A stretch of DNA of 64,000 bases from Kineosporia rhizophila. Its GTDB lineage: Bacteria; Actinomycetota; Actinomycetes; Actinomycetales; Kineosporiaceae. The position numbers and the translations under genes are program-made. Position 1 is the stretch's first letter, and each line of letters begins with the position of its first letter. This document shows positions 1-8,487 of this stretch, in pieces. The notes under the pieces were generated by a model. The model ran no database searches and was not told the DNA's origin. It was given only the letters and a program-made list of their open reading frames with translations. The DNA lies in contig NZ_JAJSOH010000004.1 of NCBI RefSeq assembly GCF_021277265.1, positions 1 to 64,000 on the forward strand, read 5' to 3'.

Positions 1-1
1 C

Positions 2-1177
2 GGAGCCAGTGGGGCTGGGGCCGGTGGGGCCGGGGCTGGCGGCCCGCGGCAGGTTGATCCGCCGGAGCACAAGTTCGCCGCCGAGTTGGAGTTCCTGGCC
101 GCTTATGACGACGGAGCCCGTCCTCCCGGCTGGCGGCTCACTCCCCGCGCCGTCGTCACCTTCGTCGTCGGTAGCGAGCGCCCACTGTCCTTGCCGCAAG
201 GCGTTCAGCGCGAGGGCATTCCTCAGCGGATGACGATCTCGGAGAAGTTCGTCGGCGAGCGGGCCCTGGTCGAGCGCTGCGTGGTCACCCTGGCCGGCGA
301 GCGCGGCCTGCTGCTCGTCGGCGAGCCCGGCACGGCCAAGTCCATGCTCTCCGAACTGCTCTCGGCGGCCGTCTGCGGAACCAGTGGCCTGGTGGTCCAG
401 GGCACCGCCGGAACCACCGAAGACCAGTTGCGCTACGGCTGGAACTACGCCGCCCTGCTGGCTCAGGGGCCGAGCCGCGCCGCCCTGGTGCCCTCCCCGG
501 TGATGAGCGCGATGTCGTCCGGAGCCGTCGCCCGCGTCGAAGAAGTCACCCGCTGCCTTCCCGAGGTGCAGGACTCGCTGGTCAGCATCCTGTCCGACCG
601 CCGGATCGCGGTGCCGGAACTGACCGGGGAGGACTCGGCCGTGCACGCCGCCCCCGGCTTCTGCCTGATCGCCACGGCCAACCTGCGTGACCGCGGGGTC
701 TCGGAGATGTCGGCCGCGCTCAAGCGGCGGTTCAACTTCGAGCAGGTGCAGCCGATCGCCGACATCGAACTGGAGACGGCGCTGGTCCGGCGTCAGGCCG
801 CGGCGGTGTTGGAGCGGGTGCAGGCTCCCTTCACGGTGGACGACGCGGTGCTGGAGGTCCTGGTCACCGCCTTCCGCGACCTGCGCACCGGTAGCACGGT
901 CGAGGGCTGGGAGGTGGAACGCCCGTCCACCGTGATGAGCACCGCCGAGGCGGTGTCCGTGGCCGCTGCCCTGGGCCTCGCCTCGGCCTACTTCCCGACC
1001 GGTCGCGACGTGCTCTCGCTGCTGCCCGGGCACCTGCTGGGGGTGGTCCGCAAAGACGACCCGGCCGACGCGGCAAGGCTTCTGGGCTACTGGGACGGAG
1101 CGGTGCGGCGTAGGGCCGAGCGCGGTGGACGGCTCTGGCGACAGGTCTGGGAGCTGCGCGGAAGGCTGGAGGTCTGA
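2..1177 (+). CDS. MoxR/YehL-like AAA+ ATPase (5' end outside window)
   Basis: The frame is open to the first base of the window, and the residues before the first possible internal start (PGWRLTPRAVVTFVVG) look like genuine protein, so the gene probably begins upstream. Visible AAA+ parts are Walker A GEPGTAKS, a Walker-B-like stretch ending in LPEVQDSL (as in MoxR 'PPEVQDALL'), sensor-1 TAN in LIATANLRD, and an arginine-finger-like KRRF. MoxR-family ATPases remodel or insert cofactors into partner proteins together with a VWA-domain protein. That partner follows 8 nt downstream, and a SWIM protein is coupled to it. The arrangement matches the E. coli yehL-yehM-yehP-yehQ set, whose function is not established. 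An internal ATG at 230 would remove the N-terminal region and is less likely. Confidence 0.85.
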   Translation, partial: GASGAGAGGAGAGGPRQVDPPEHKFAAELEFLAAYDDGARPPGWRLTPRAVVTFVVGSERPLSLPQGVQREGIPQRMTISEKFVGERALVERCVVTLAGERGLLLVGEPGTAKSMLSELLSAAVCGTSGLVVQGTAGTTEDQLRYGWNYAALLAQGPSRAALVPSPVMSAMSSGAVARVEEVTRCLPEVQDSLVSILSDRRIAVPELTGEDSAVHAAPGFCLIATANLRDRGVSEMSAALKRRFNFEQVQPIADIELETALVRRQAAAVLERVQAPFTVDDAVLEVLVTAFRDLRTGSTVEGWEVERPSTVMSTAEAVSVAAALGLASAYFPTGRDVLSLLPGHLLGVVRKDDPADAARLLGYWDGAVRRRAERGGRLWRQVWELRGRLEV

Positions 1178-1185
1178 GAACAACC

Positions 1186-4100
1186 ATGGGAAGTTCACCC
1201 CCGCCGGCCAATCCGGCCAATCTGACCGAGCCGGCCGATCTGGCCCGCGGCGACGCGACGCCGCAGGTCGGAACCGTGCTGTCTGCAGAAGGGCTCGCCG
1301 GTACCGGGTCTGATTTCGGTGCTGGGCGTCGACGGTCGGGAGGCAACGCTGCACGAGATACCTCTTGGGGTGCGGTGATTCAGGAAAGCATCGGGCAGGG
1401 CGGTGCTGGGCGGGACGGTGCGGGGCAGGGCGGCGCCGGGCGGGACAGTGCCGGGCGGGACGGCGCGGGGCAGGGCGGCGCCGGTTGGGACAGTGCCGGG
1501 CGGGGCAGTGCCGGGCGGGACGGCGCGGGGCAGGGCGGCGCCGGTTGGGACAGTGCCGGGCGGGGCAGTGCCGGGCGGGGTAACGCCGGGCAGGGCGGCG
1601 CTGGGCGGGGCAGCGCGGGGCAGGACGTGGCCGGTCAGGACGCCGCCGTACGATCGTTGGCCGTGTCGGACGCAGCGGCCCGCGACGCAGTCGCCCGCGA
1701 CGCCCGTCCCCGAGCGCGCGGAGCCGGCAAGCGTGATGGTCGCGCGACCGAGCGGCGCAGTGCGTTGCTTGATCCCCGGGCGGCCGTCGCCGAGATGGTC
1801 GCCGCTCACCCGTATCTCATCGGTGTTCGCCATCATTCGCCCTCCCTTTCGGCGGTGATCCCAACCCTGCTCGAGGAGCTGCGGCCCGATGCCCTGCTGA
1901 TCGAGATGCCTGGCCAGTTCGAGCGGTGGATGCCCTGGCTGGGGCATCCGGACACGGTCGCCCCGGTCGCGCTCGCGGGCTCGGGCGAGCCGCTGCCGTT
2001 CTATCCGTTCGCCGACTTCTCCCCAGAACTGGTGGCGATCCGGTGGGCGGTCGCGCACGGGGTGAAGGTCGTTGCGTGCGACCTTCCGCTGGGTGATGCG
2101 GGCTGGGGAGAGGGCACGGCCAAGAAGGCCCAGAAGAAGAACATGGTCGCGGCCGACGCGAGGAGCAGTTCGGATCACGGCGACGACCTGAGCCCGAAAA
2201 CTATTTCACATCAACCTTTCTCCCGCGCACTACGTCACGCCCAGACCGGCCGCGACGGCGACGACTTGTGGGACCGCGTGGTCGAGGCGCCCGCACCTGG
2301 ATCCACCCCCGAACAGGTCCGGCGGGCTGCTCTGGCGGTGGGCTGGGCGATGCGCGCCGACGAGGCCGCCGACGGCGGGGTGTCGGGGGTCGACCTCCGC
2401 CGCGAGGCGCAGATGCGGGCCGTCATCCGCGAGTACCAGCAGCAGCACCCGCAGGCCCGCACTGCCGTTCTGGTCGGCGCCTTTCATGCGCCCGCACTGG
2501 TCGGCTCGGCCATCACCGATCCGGCCGAGCAGTCGAAGGTCGAGGCGCTCACCGAGCCCCGGCCGGTCCGGGATGTGACCACCAGCCTGGTTCCTTACGC
2601 CGATCCGTTGCTGGACAGCCGCTCTGGGTATCCGGCCGGCATCCGCGACCCGCGCTGGCAGGCCGAGACGGTCAGGGCCGGCGGTGATCCCGCTCGGGTC
2701 GCCACCGCCGCTGCGAGGGTGGCTGTCGAGGTCTGCGCGCAGATCCGGGCGGGCGGGCATCCGGCGGGTCCGGGTGAGGCTCGCGAGGTGGTGCGGTTGA
2801 CCGAGGACCTGGCCCGGCTGCGTGGTCTGCCCGCACCCGGCCGCAGCGAGATCGTCGAAGCGCTGACCACCGTCCTGGCGCAGGGCGAGGCGCTGGGGCG
2901 CGGACGGGTGGTGGCGCAGGCGATGGAGCGCGTGCTGATCGGCGAGCGTCGCGGTCGGCTGGCCCCCGGCACTCCCCGGTCCGGGCTCGGTCCCTCGCTC
3001 GAGGCCCTGCTCAGAGAGCTGAAGCTGCCGAACCCAGAGGCTCCGGGGCGCAAGGAACTCCGGCTCGATCCGCTGCGTAGTCCGCTCGACCGGCGGCGCG
3101 AGATCACCCTGCAGCGCACCCAGGCCTGCGGCATTCACTACGCCTTGGCCGCCGAGGTCCAGGGGGTCGGGGCAGCCGCCGCTCTGACCACTCACTGGCT
3201 GGCCGAGTGGACGCCGTCGTCCGCGGCCCTCACCGAGATGGCCGGGCTCCTGGGCGTGACCCTGGAACAGGCGGCCGAGGGCACCTTGCGCAGGCAGCGC
3301 GAGCGGGAGCGGGCCGAGGGCGGCAGCACGGCCTCGCAGGTGCTCGACGGTCTGCTGGCGGCGGCCGAGTGCGGGCTGCCCGGGCTGGCCGCCGACCGGC
3401 TGGACGACGTGGCCCGGGTCCTGCCCGCCTCCGCCACCCTGCCCGAGCTGCTGACCGGCCTGGACCTGCTCAGCCGGCTGGAGCAGCAGACCATCCCGGG
3501 GCTGGCCGGCCTGGGTGACCCGGCGGCCTGGACCGGCCACCCCCAGATCCAGCTCGGCGTGGTCGTCGACGAGGTGCACTCGGCGGCGATCCGCCAGGTG
3601 GACGGCCTGGCCGGGTCCACCGATCCGGCCGACGCCCGGGCCCTGCTGGCCCTGGTCGTGCGGCACGACCAGCTCGGGACCGGGCTGCGCCTGGAGGCTG
3701 CGCTCAAACGCCTGACCACCGAAGGCAGCCCGCTGATGCGGGGCGCCGGGGCGGCGGTGCAGGTGCTGCTCGGGCTGGACGACGCGGCCGAACTCGGTCA
3801 CCGGGCCGCGGGCTGGCTCGACCTGGATACTCCGGTCGAGCTCACCGCCCGCTTGTCCGGCCTGCTCATCGTGGCCGGCCCGTTGCTGGAGGCCGGCGGG
3901 GACGTGCTCGACCCGTTGCTGGCCCGGCTCGAGCAGATGCCGGACGCCCTTTTCCTGCGCAGGCTTCCGGCGGTGCGCGGCGGCTTCGACGTCCTCACCC
4001 CGGCCGCCCGCAGTCGTCTGCTGGCAGCGGTCGAGGCCCGCCTGGAAGACCGGCTCGACCTGGTGATGACCACCGATCCGGTGCTGCTCGGACGCTGGGC

Positions 4101-5259
4101 CCAGGCCGACGCCCATGCTCTCGAGGTCCTGCGTGAGCGTGGCCTGGCCGGCACCGTCAGCCTTGCCCCGGCCGACCGGTGGCGGCTGGTGCTGGGCCAG
4201 AAGCAGGGGCAGCTGCAGGGGCAGGCCAAGCGCTACGGCGTGGCGTTGGACGAGCTCTACGGTCAGGGGCGGGGTGAAGGGGCCGGGGGCGACCTCGGCG
4301 GAGGCGGCGCGGGCGACGGCCCGGCCTATCCGGGGGTACGTGAATGGTCCGAGGAACTCACACAGCTGTTCGGGGCCGGCGTGCGGGAAGAGGTTCTGGC
4401 CGCGGCCGCCGCCGGTGGGCGGGTGGATGCGGCGCTGGCGATCGACCCGGCCTCGGCCCGGCCTTCCGTGGAACTGCTGACCAGCGTGCTCTCGTTGGCC
4501 GGGGCCCTGCCCGAGCGAACCGTGGCCCGGCTGCGCCCGCTGGTGGCCAAGGTGGTCGCCGACCTCACCCAGGAACTGTCCCGCACGCTCACCCCGGCTC
4601 TCACCGGACTGACCTCGCCCCGGCCCACCCGTCGTCCGGGTGGGCCGATCGACCTGCACCGCACCATCCGGGCCAATCTGCGTACGGCGCGTTACCGGCC
4701 CGACGGAACCCCGGTCGTCATTCCTGAGCACCCGGTGTTCAAGACCCGCAGCAAGCGCACCACCGACTGGCGGATCATTCTGCTGGTCGACGTCTCCGGC
4801 TCGATGGAGGCCTCGACGGTCTGGTCGGCCATCACCGCCGCGGTGCTCTCCGGTGTGCCCGCTCTGACCACCCACCTGCTGGCCTTCTCCACCGAGGTCA
4901 TCGACTTCACCGGCATGGTCAGCGATCCGCTCTCGTTGTTGCTGGAAGTCAGTGTGGGCGGTGGCACCTCGATAGCCACCGGGCTGGCGGCCGCCCGCCA
5001 GCTGGTCACCGTGCCCAGCCGCACCATGGTCGTGGTGGTGAGCGACTTCGAGGAGGGCGGGGCCGTCGGCCCGCTGCTGGCGCAGGTGAGGCTGCTGGTC
5101 GACGCGGGGGTGCACGTGCTGGGCTGCGCCGGGCTGGACGAGACCGGGGCGGCGAGATACAGCGTCTCGGTGGCCGGTCAGCTCGTGGGGGCAGGCATGC
5201 CGGTCGCCGCCCTGAGTCCTCTCGAGCTCGCTCGCTGGGTGGGGGAGCAGGTCAGATGA
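1186..5259 (+). CDS. DUF5682 (TIKI/TraB-like) - VWA fusion protein
   Basis: 1357 aa. Residues about 65-150 are a Gly/Ala/Asp low-complexity tract. From about 205 comes a DUF5682-type domain with GVRHHSP, LIEMP, ACDLP and VLVGAFHAP, motifs I associate with the EreA/ChaN/TraB (TIKI) hydrolase-like fold. A long helical middle follows. The C-terminal VWA domain has a complete MIDAS: DVSGSM at about 1202, the GGTS threonine and SDFEEGG. In E. coli the equivalent parts are separate proteins (YehM and YehP); here they are fused. The ATG follows the ATPase stop by 8 nt with GGAGG nearby. Its stop overlaps the next start (ATGA), so co-translation is likely. Domain calls rest on motifs only. The role is unknown; a MoxR-VWA chaperone-type machine or a conflict system are both possible. 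Confidence 0.8.
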   Translation: MGSSPPPANPANLTEPADLARGDATPQVGTVLSAEGLAGTGSDFGAGRRRSGGNAARDTSWGAVIQESIGQGGAGRDGAGQGGAGRDSAGRDGAGQGGAGWDSAGRGSAGRDGAGQGGAGWDSAGRGSAGRGNAGQGGAGRGSAGQDVAGQDAAVRSLAVSDAAARDAVARDARPRARGAGKRDGRATERRSALLDPRAAVAEMVAAHPYLIGVRHHSPSLSAVIPTLLEELRPDALLIEMPGQFERWMPWLGHPDTVAPVALAGSGEPLPFYPFADFSPELVAIRWAVAHGVKVVACDLPLGDAGWGEGTAKKAQKKNMVAADARSSSDHGDDLSPKTISHQPFSRALRHAQTGRDGDDLWDRVVEAPAPGSTPEQVRRAALAVGWAMRADEAADGGVSGVDLRREAQMRAVIREYQQQHPQARTAVLVGAFHAPALVGSAITDPAEQSKVEALTEPRPVRDVTTSLVPYADPLLDSRSGYPAGIRDPRWQAETVRAGGDPARVATAAARVAVEVCAQIRAGGHPAGPGEAREVVRLTEDLARLRGLPAPGRSEIVEALTTVLAQGEALGRGRVVAQAMERVLIGERRGRLAPGTPRSGLGPSLEALLRELKLPNPEAPGRKELRLDPLRSPLDRRREITLQRTQACGIHYALAAEVQGVGAAAALTTHWLAEWTPSSAALTEMAGLLGVTLEQAAEGTLRRQRERERAEGGSTASQVLDGLLAAAECGLPGLAADRLDDVARVLPASATLPELLTGLDLLSRLEQQTIPGLAGLGDPAAWTGHPQIQLGVVVDEVHSAAIRQVDGLAGSTDPADARALLALVVRHDQLGTGLRLEAALKRLTTEGSPLMRGAGAAVQVLLGLDDAAELGHRAAGWLDLDTPVELTARLSGLLIVAGPLLEAGGDVLDPLLARLEQMPDALFLRRLPAVRGGFDVLTPAARSRLLAAVEARLEDRLDLVMTTDPVLLGRWAQADAHALEVLRERGLAGTVSLAPADRWRLVLGQKQGQLQGQAKRYGVALDELYGQGRGEGAGGDLGGGGAGDGPAYPGVREWSEELTQLFGAGVREEVLAAAAAGGRVDAALAIDPASARPSVELLTSVLSLAGALPERTVARLRPLVAKVVADLTQELSRTLTPALTGLTSPRPTRRPGGPIDLHRTIRANLRTARYRPDGTPVVIPEHPVFKTRSKRTTDWRIILLVDVSGSMEASTVWSAITAAVLSGVPALTTHLLAFSTEVIDFTGMVSDPLSLLLEVSVGGGTSIATGLAAARQLVTVPSRTMVVVVSDFEEGGAVGPLLAQVRLLVDAGVHVLGCAGLDETGAARYSVSVAGQLVGAGMPVAALSPLELARWVGEQVR
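1447..1579 (+). repeat. 60-bp tandem repeat inside the DUF5682-VWA gene
   Basis: Every base from 1447 to 1519 is identical to the base 60 nt downstream, giving just over two perfect 60-bp units (20 codons each). They lie in a wider degenerate G/C-rich tract, about 1394-1640, that encodes GQGGAGRD/SAGRG-type decapeptides. The unit length keeps the frame, so copy-number change would lengthen or shorten a linker without breaking the gene. Confidence 0.9.
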
Positions 5260-7085
5260 AGCTGCCTCCGGCCGATCCGCTGCTCGTGGCCGAGACGATC
5301 GCCGGGCTGCCGGCACGGCTGCAGAAGCGCCTGGACGCAGCGGTTTCCGGCGCCTCCGGGTGGCAGTACGCCGACGAGGTCGTCGACCTGGGATCGGCCA
5401 AGGTCACCCTGCGGCCCGAGCAGGGTGCCCTGCGCCGTCCTGAGAATGTGCTCTGTGACTGCCTTCTGGCGCCGGGCTGTCTGCACCGGGCCGCGGTGCT
5501 GAGCGTGGCACCGGTGCTGGAGGCCGAGACTCCGGCTCCTGAGCCGGTCGAGTCCGCCGGTAGCCCGGAAGGTCACCAGGTGGGCGACCGGCCCAGCGAT
5601 CCCGAGGTTCCCCCGCTGGTTGGTGCCGAGGAGGACCGGACAGGCCCACCGACGTCTTCAATCGAGCAACCGGACCACCCCGCGAACCCGTGGAAACCCA
5701 CGGAACAAGCCGCTGCACAAATGATTTGGGACGGGGCGGCCCAGTTGCTCGAGTCCGGGACGGTCGGTGCGGGGGCGGCTTTGCAGGGACAGTTGCTGGC
5801 AGGGGTTCATCAGGCGCGGTTACGGGCGCTGCACCGCCTGGCCTCGGCCACCACCCGGGTGGTGAGCGGGATTCGGGCGGCACGGTCCGACGACGCCTCG
5901 TTCTCGTTGCCCTCGCTCACCGCCGACCTGCTCGAGGTGCTGGCGGTCGCGCACGTGGTGATCAGCGGCCGAGGTGGACCGGACCAGTGGCGCGGAACGG
6001 CGCGCACGGTCTATCAGGGAGTCGGCGGGCTGAGACTGGCCGGTCTGTGTATGGAGCCGGTGACGAGCGCGGCCGGCTACGCGGGTGTGGTGGTGTGGCT
6101 CACGGATGCCGATGGACGTCTGTGGTCGGTCTCGGACGTCAAACCCGGCGATGCGGAACGCATCCCGGCATCAGCCTCGGGGCCGGTCGCAGTCGGCGAG
6201 ACCGGGCTTTCGCACCGGGAACTGACCCGCGCCGGCATGATCATGGCCTCGGCCACCGCCAATCCGGACGGACGACTGGGGTCGGGCAACGCGGTCCGGG
6301 CGGTTCGCGCTGCGGGCGTGGCCTGGACCGAACCTCAGCTGGCAGTGCGGTTCGGTCCACTGAACGGTCAGGCCGCCGAGGCGAACAGCGCTCGGCCGGC
6401 CTCCGCGCGGGTGCCTCGCCTGCTCTCGCTGACGGTCTGTGGCAGCGAACGGGATGCCATTCTCGCGGTCGACGACGCGGGGGAGGGGGTTCGGCTCGTC
6501 GTCCCTGGTGGTGACCATCGTCAGGTCCACCGCGAAAATCTGCGGCTGCTGGCCGAAAAACCGGGGCTGCGGATGCTGGCGGTCGCGCGTCCTCGGCCTG
6601 ACGACGTGAACGGCTCGGCCGCCCCGGCCCGATTCCTCGGACTGCCCGCCACGCTCGAGCTGATCGCCATCGGGGGTGGTGATCTGCGGCTGCCGGCCGC
6701 CCTGAACGGGCACGCCGATCTGGGGTTCGACCGGCTGAGCCCCCGATACTTACGGCCCTCCGGCCCGCCACCGCCGTATCCCCAGGCCGGCGAGGTCACG
6801 GATCCACTTCTGGCCTACCGGCGTCGTCTTCAGAGGGTGGTCTCGGGCGGCCGTAGAACGCTGTCCGTGCCCGGCGTCCCTCAGGATGTCCGCAAGGAGG
6901 CCGCGTTACTGCGCCGCGAGCAACTCGCTACGGCGGCCACCCTGCTCGAGGGTCTGCTGGCGGCCGCCCAGCCCGCCGGACGGGACGTGTTCGGACGGCT
7001 CGCGGGAGGCGCCGACGATGAACTTGCCCGGGCCTGGCTGGCCGCCGGTACCTATCAGCGGGCGCTCCTCGAGGCACCGCAGTGA
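5256..7085 (+). CDS. SWIM zinc-finger protein (YehQ-like)
   Basis: 609 aa. The SWIM motif CxC-x5-CxH is at residues 67-77 (C67, C69, C75, H77 in LCDCLLAPGCLH), a zinc-binding fold used for nucleic-acid or protein contacts. The remainder has no motif I can name and looks like one long mixed alpha/beta protein. The start ATG overlaps the stop of the VWA fusion gene (ATGA) and is preceded by GGGGGAGCAGG. It closes the three-gene AAA/DUF5682-VWA/SWIM cassette. Its presence with those partners is the main reason to call it YehQ-like. Function unknown. Confidence 0.8.
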   Translation: MKLPPADPLLVAETIAGLPARLQKRLDAAVSGASGWQYADEVVDLGSAKVTLRPEQGALRRPENVLCDCLLAPGCLHRAAVLSVAPVLEAETPAPEPVESAGSPEGHQVGDRPSDPEVPPLVGAEEDRTGPPTSSIEQPDHPANPWKPTEQAAAQMIWDGAAQLLESGTVGAGAALQGQLLAGVHQARLRALHRLASATTRVVSGIRAARSDDASFSLPSLTADLLEVLAVAHVVISGRGGPDQWRGTARTVYQGVGGLRLAGLCMEPVTSAAGYAGVVVWLTDADGRLWSVSDVKPGDAERIPASASGPVAVGETGLSHRELTRAGMIMASATANPDGRLGSGNAVRAVRAAGVAWTEPQLAVRFGPLNGQAAEANSARPASARVPRLLSLTVCGSERDAILAVDDAGEGVRLVVPGGDHRQVHRENLRLLAEKPGLRMLAVARPRPDDVNGSAAPARFLGLPATLELIAIGGGDLRLPAALNGHADLGFDRLSPRYLRPSGPPPPYPQAGEVTDPLLAYRRRLQRVVSGGRRTLSVPGVPQDVRKEAALLRREQLATAATLLEGLLAAAQPAGRDVFGRLAGGADDELARAWLAAGTYQRALLEAPQ

Positions 7086-7191
7086 CGGCTGTGACAGGGG
7101 TGACCCATGGACCTGGATGGGCGTCGATCCGAGGGATGACCAGCCGGATCGCCAGAAGGCAAGCAGCCGGTGCGCCTAGACTCCCGGCATC

Positions 7192-7677
7192 GTGACCGAC
7201 GTGAGCAGCGCCTCCCGGCAGGAGGCGGAGCAGACCCAGACGCCGGCCACCGGTGTCTCCCGATGGTCGGTGCAGGCGCCCGGGATCGATGTGTTCTGGC
7301 CGATTCTGGCGGCGGTGCTCACCGCGATCGTGATCATCGTGGCGGCCATCGCCCACTCGTCCATGACCGCCGTCGGGGTCGGCACCCCACGTACCGACTG
7401 GGCACCCCTGCCCGCTGCGGCCACCGACGAACCGTTCGTGGTGGTGCAGGTGGCGAGCTTCCCCACCCGCGACGAGGCGCACGGTGAGGCACGGGAGCTG
7501 CGGCAGACCGGACTGGACGCCGGAGTGCTCAAGTCGGACCGGTACGCACCGATGAACGCCGGCTGGTTCGTCGTCTACGTGGGCCCGTTCGAGGACGATG
7601 CCGAGGGCCGGGCCCAGGCCCAGGCGATCACCGAGGAGATCGACGGCTCAATCGTGCGTACCCTCCAGCGGCGCTGA
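7192..7677 (+). CDS. SPOR-domain single-pass membrane protein
   Basis: 161 aa, GTG start. A short cytoplasmic N terminus (about 30 aa) is followed by one transmembrane helix (about 33-58, VFWPILAAVLTAIVIIVAAIA) and a C-terminal SPOR-like domain (about 78-158) beginning VVVQVASFPTRDEA and containing VVYVGPF. SPOR domains bind denuded septal peptidoglycan, so a cell-division or cell-wall role is likely for the extracytoplasmic part; the specific function is inference. The last 30 nt overlap the convergent TetR gene. Confidence 0.75.
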   Translation: MTDVSSASRQEAEQTQTPATGVSRWSVQAPGIDVFWPILAAVLTAIVIIVAAIAHSSMTAVGVGTPRTDWAPLPAAATDEPFVVVQVASFPTRDEAHGEARELRQTGLDAGVLKSDRYAPMNAGWFVVYVGPFEDDAEGRAQAQAITEEIDGSIVRTLQRR

Positions 7678-8301
7678 CAGCCCGACCGCGGGCAGGATCA
7701 CCGTGTCGATCAGGTGCAGCATGGCCTCGCGGGACGGGGCCTGCTGCTGGTAGAGCGCCCGGAACATGCCCATCGCGGGCCCGAGCGACGACATCAGCTC
7801 GACGTCCACCCCGGCCTCGATCTCGCCGCGCTCGATCGCCTGCTGGAAGATCTGCCGGAAGATGTTCTGCCGGGGGCGGATCATGATGTCGTTGATCGCC
7901 TCGAGCAGCTCCGGGTGCTGCGAGAGCATCGAGGCCACGCCGAGCATGATCTTGAGGTGGCGGCTGCCGTCGCTGATCGCCTTCGGCTTCACCATCGCCC
8001 GCAGGTCGCCGCGCAGCGAGCCGGTGTCCGGCGCCACGAAGACGGTGGCCTGGCCGGGGCCCGGGTGTTGCTTCATGCAGGCGATCGCGTCGACCACCAG
8101 CTCGGCCTTGGACGGCCAGCGCCGGTAGAGCGTGGCCTTGCCGGCCTTGGCCCGGGTGGCGACCATGTCGACCGTCATGCGCTCGTAGCCGATCTCGGCC
8201 AGCACGTCGAGGGCGGCCTCGAGGATCTCCGGGTCGCGCGAGTGGTCGCGTTTACGGCCCACCCTGGTCGGCTCGGCCGGCTTCGCCGTCGGCGTGGTCA
8301 T
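7648..8301 (-). CDS. TetR-family repressor, divergent from MFS exporter
   Basis: 217 aa. The N-terminal HTH is clear: ILEAALDVLAEIGYERMTVDMVATRAKAGKATLYRRWPSK, ending in the usual TLYRRW recognition-helix signature. The C-terminal half is ligand-binding-like (TetR_C). I chose the ATG at 8301 (MTTPTA) because GAGGTG lies about 9 nt upstream; starts further upstream have no ribosome-binding site. It faces away from the MFS gene across a 186-bp gap carrying repeated GTTCCGGAAC palindromes, the standard layout for local repression of an efflux pump. Its 3' end overlaps the SPOR gene by 30 nt in the convergent direction. Confidence 0.85.
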   Translation of the reverse strand: MTTPTAKPAEPTRVGRKRDHSRDPEILEAALDVLAEIGYERMTVDMVATRAKAGKATLYRRWPSKAELVVDAIACMKQHPGPGQATVFVAPDTGSLRGDLRAMVKPKAISDGSRHLKIMLGVASMLSQHPELLEAINDIMIRPRQNIFRQIFQQAIERGEIEAGVDVELMSSLGPAMGMFRALYQQQAPSREAMLHLIDTVILPAVGLSAPLEGTHD

Positions 8302-8380
8302 CGCGGTGGCACCTCGGTTCATCGTTGTGGAGTGGCGTTCGGCCCTGTGAAGGACAACGACGCCCCGTGGCAAATAGTAC

Positions 8381-8402
8381 CCGGCCGTTCCGGAACGGCC
8401 GG
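8381..8402. promoter_or_regulatory. Perfect 22-bp palindrome, probable TetR operator
   Basis: A perfect inverted repeat with core GTTCCGGAAC (8387-8396) and flanks CCGGCC/GGCCGG. It sits between the divergent tetR and MFS genes. Related half-sites (ACGGAAC, CCGGAAC) lie between it and the second copy of the core. Binding by the neighbouring TetR is inference. Confidence 0.65.
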
Positions 8403-8450
8403 GTTACGGAACGTGGGGGTACCGGAACGGCGCAGTCCCGAAACTTCATT

Positions 8451-8460
8451 GTTCCGGAAC
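8451..8460. promoter_or_regulatory. Second GTTCCGGAAC operator core
   Basis: An exact repeat of the 10-bp palindromic core found at 8387-8396, ending 15 nt before the first possible start (8476) and 27 nt before the chosen start (8488) of the MFS gene. A repressor bound here would block promoter clearance or translation of the exporter. Confidence 0.55.
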
Positions 8461-8487
8461 TGGCGAGTCTCGTATATGGTTGCGCCC

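Noticed and set aside
2230..5316. A 1028-codon open frame on the minus strand
   Set aside because: It is antisense to the DUF5682-VWA gene, has no recognisable domain, and is Gly/Gln/Arg-rich, as expected for a mirror frame of high-GC coding DNA.
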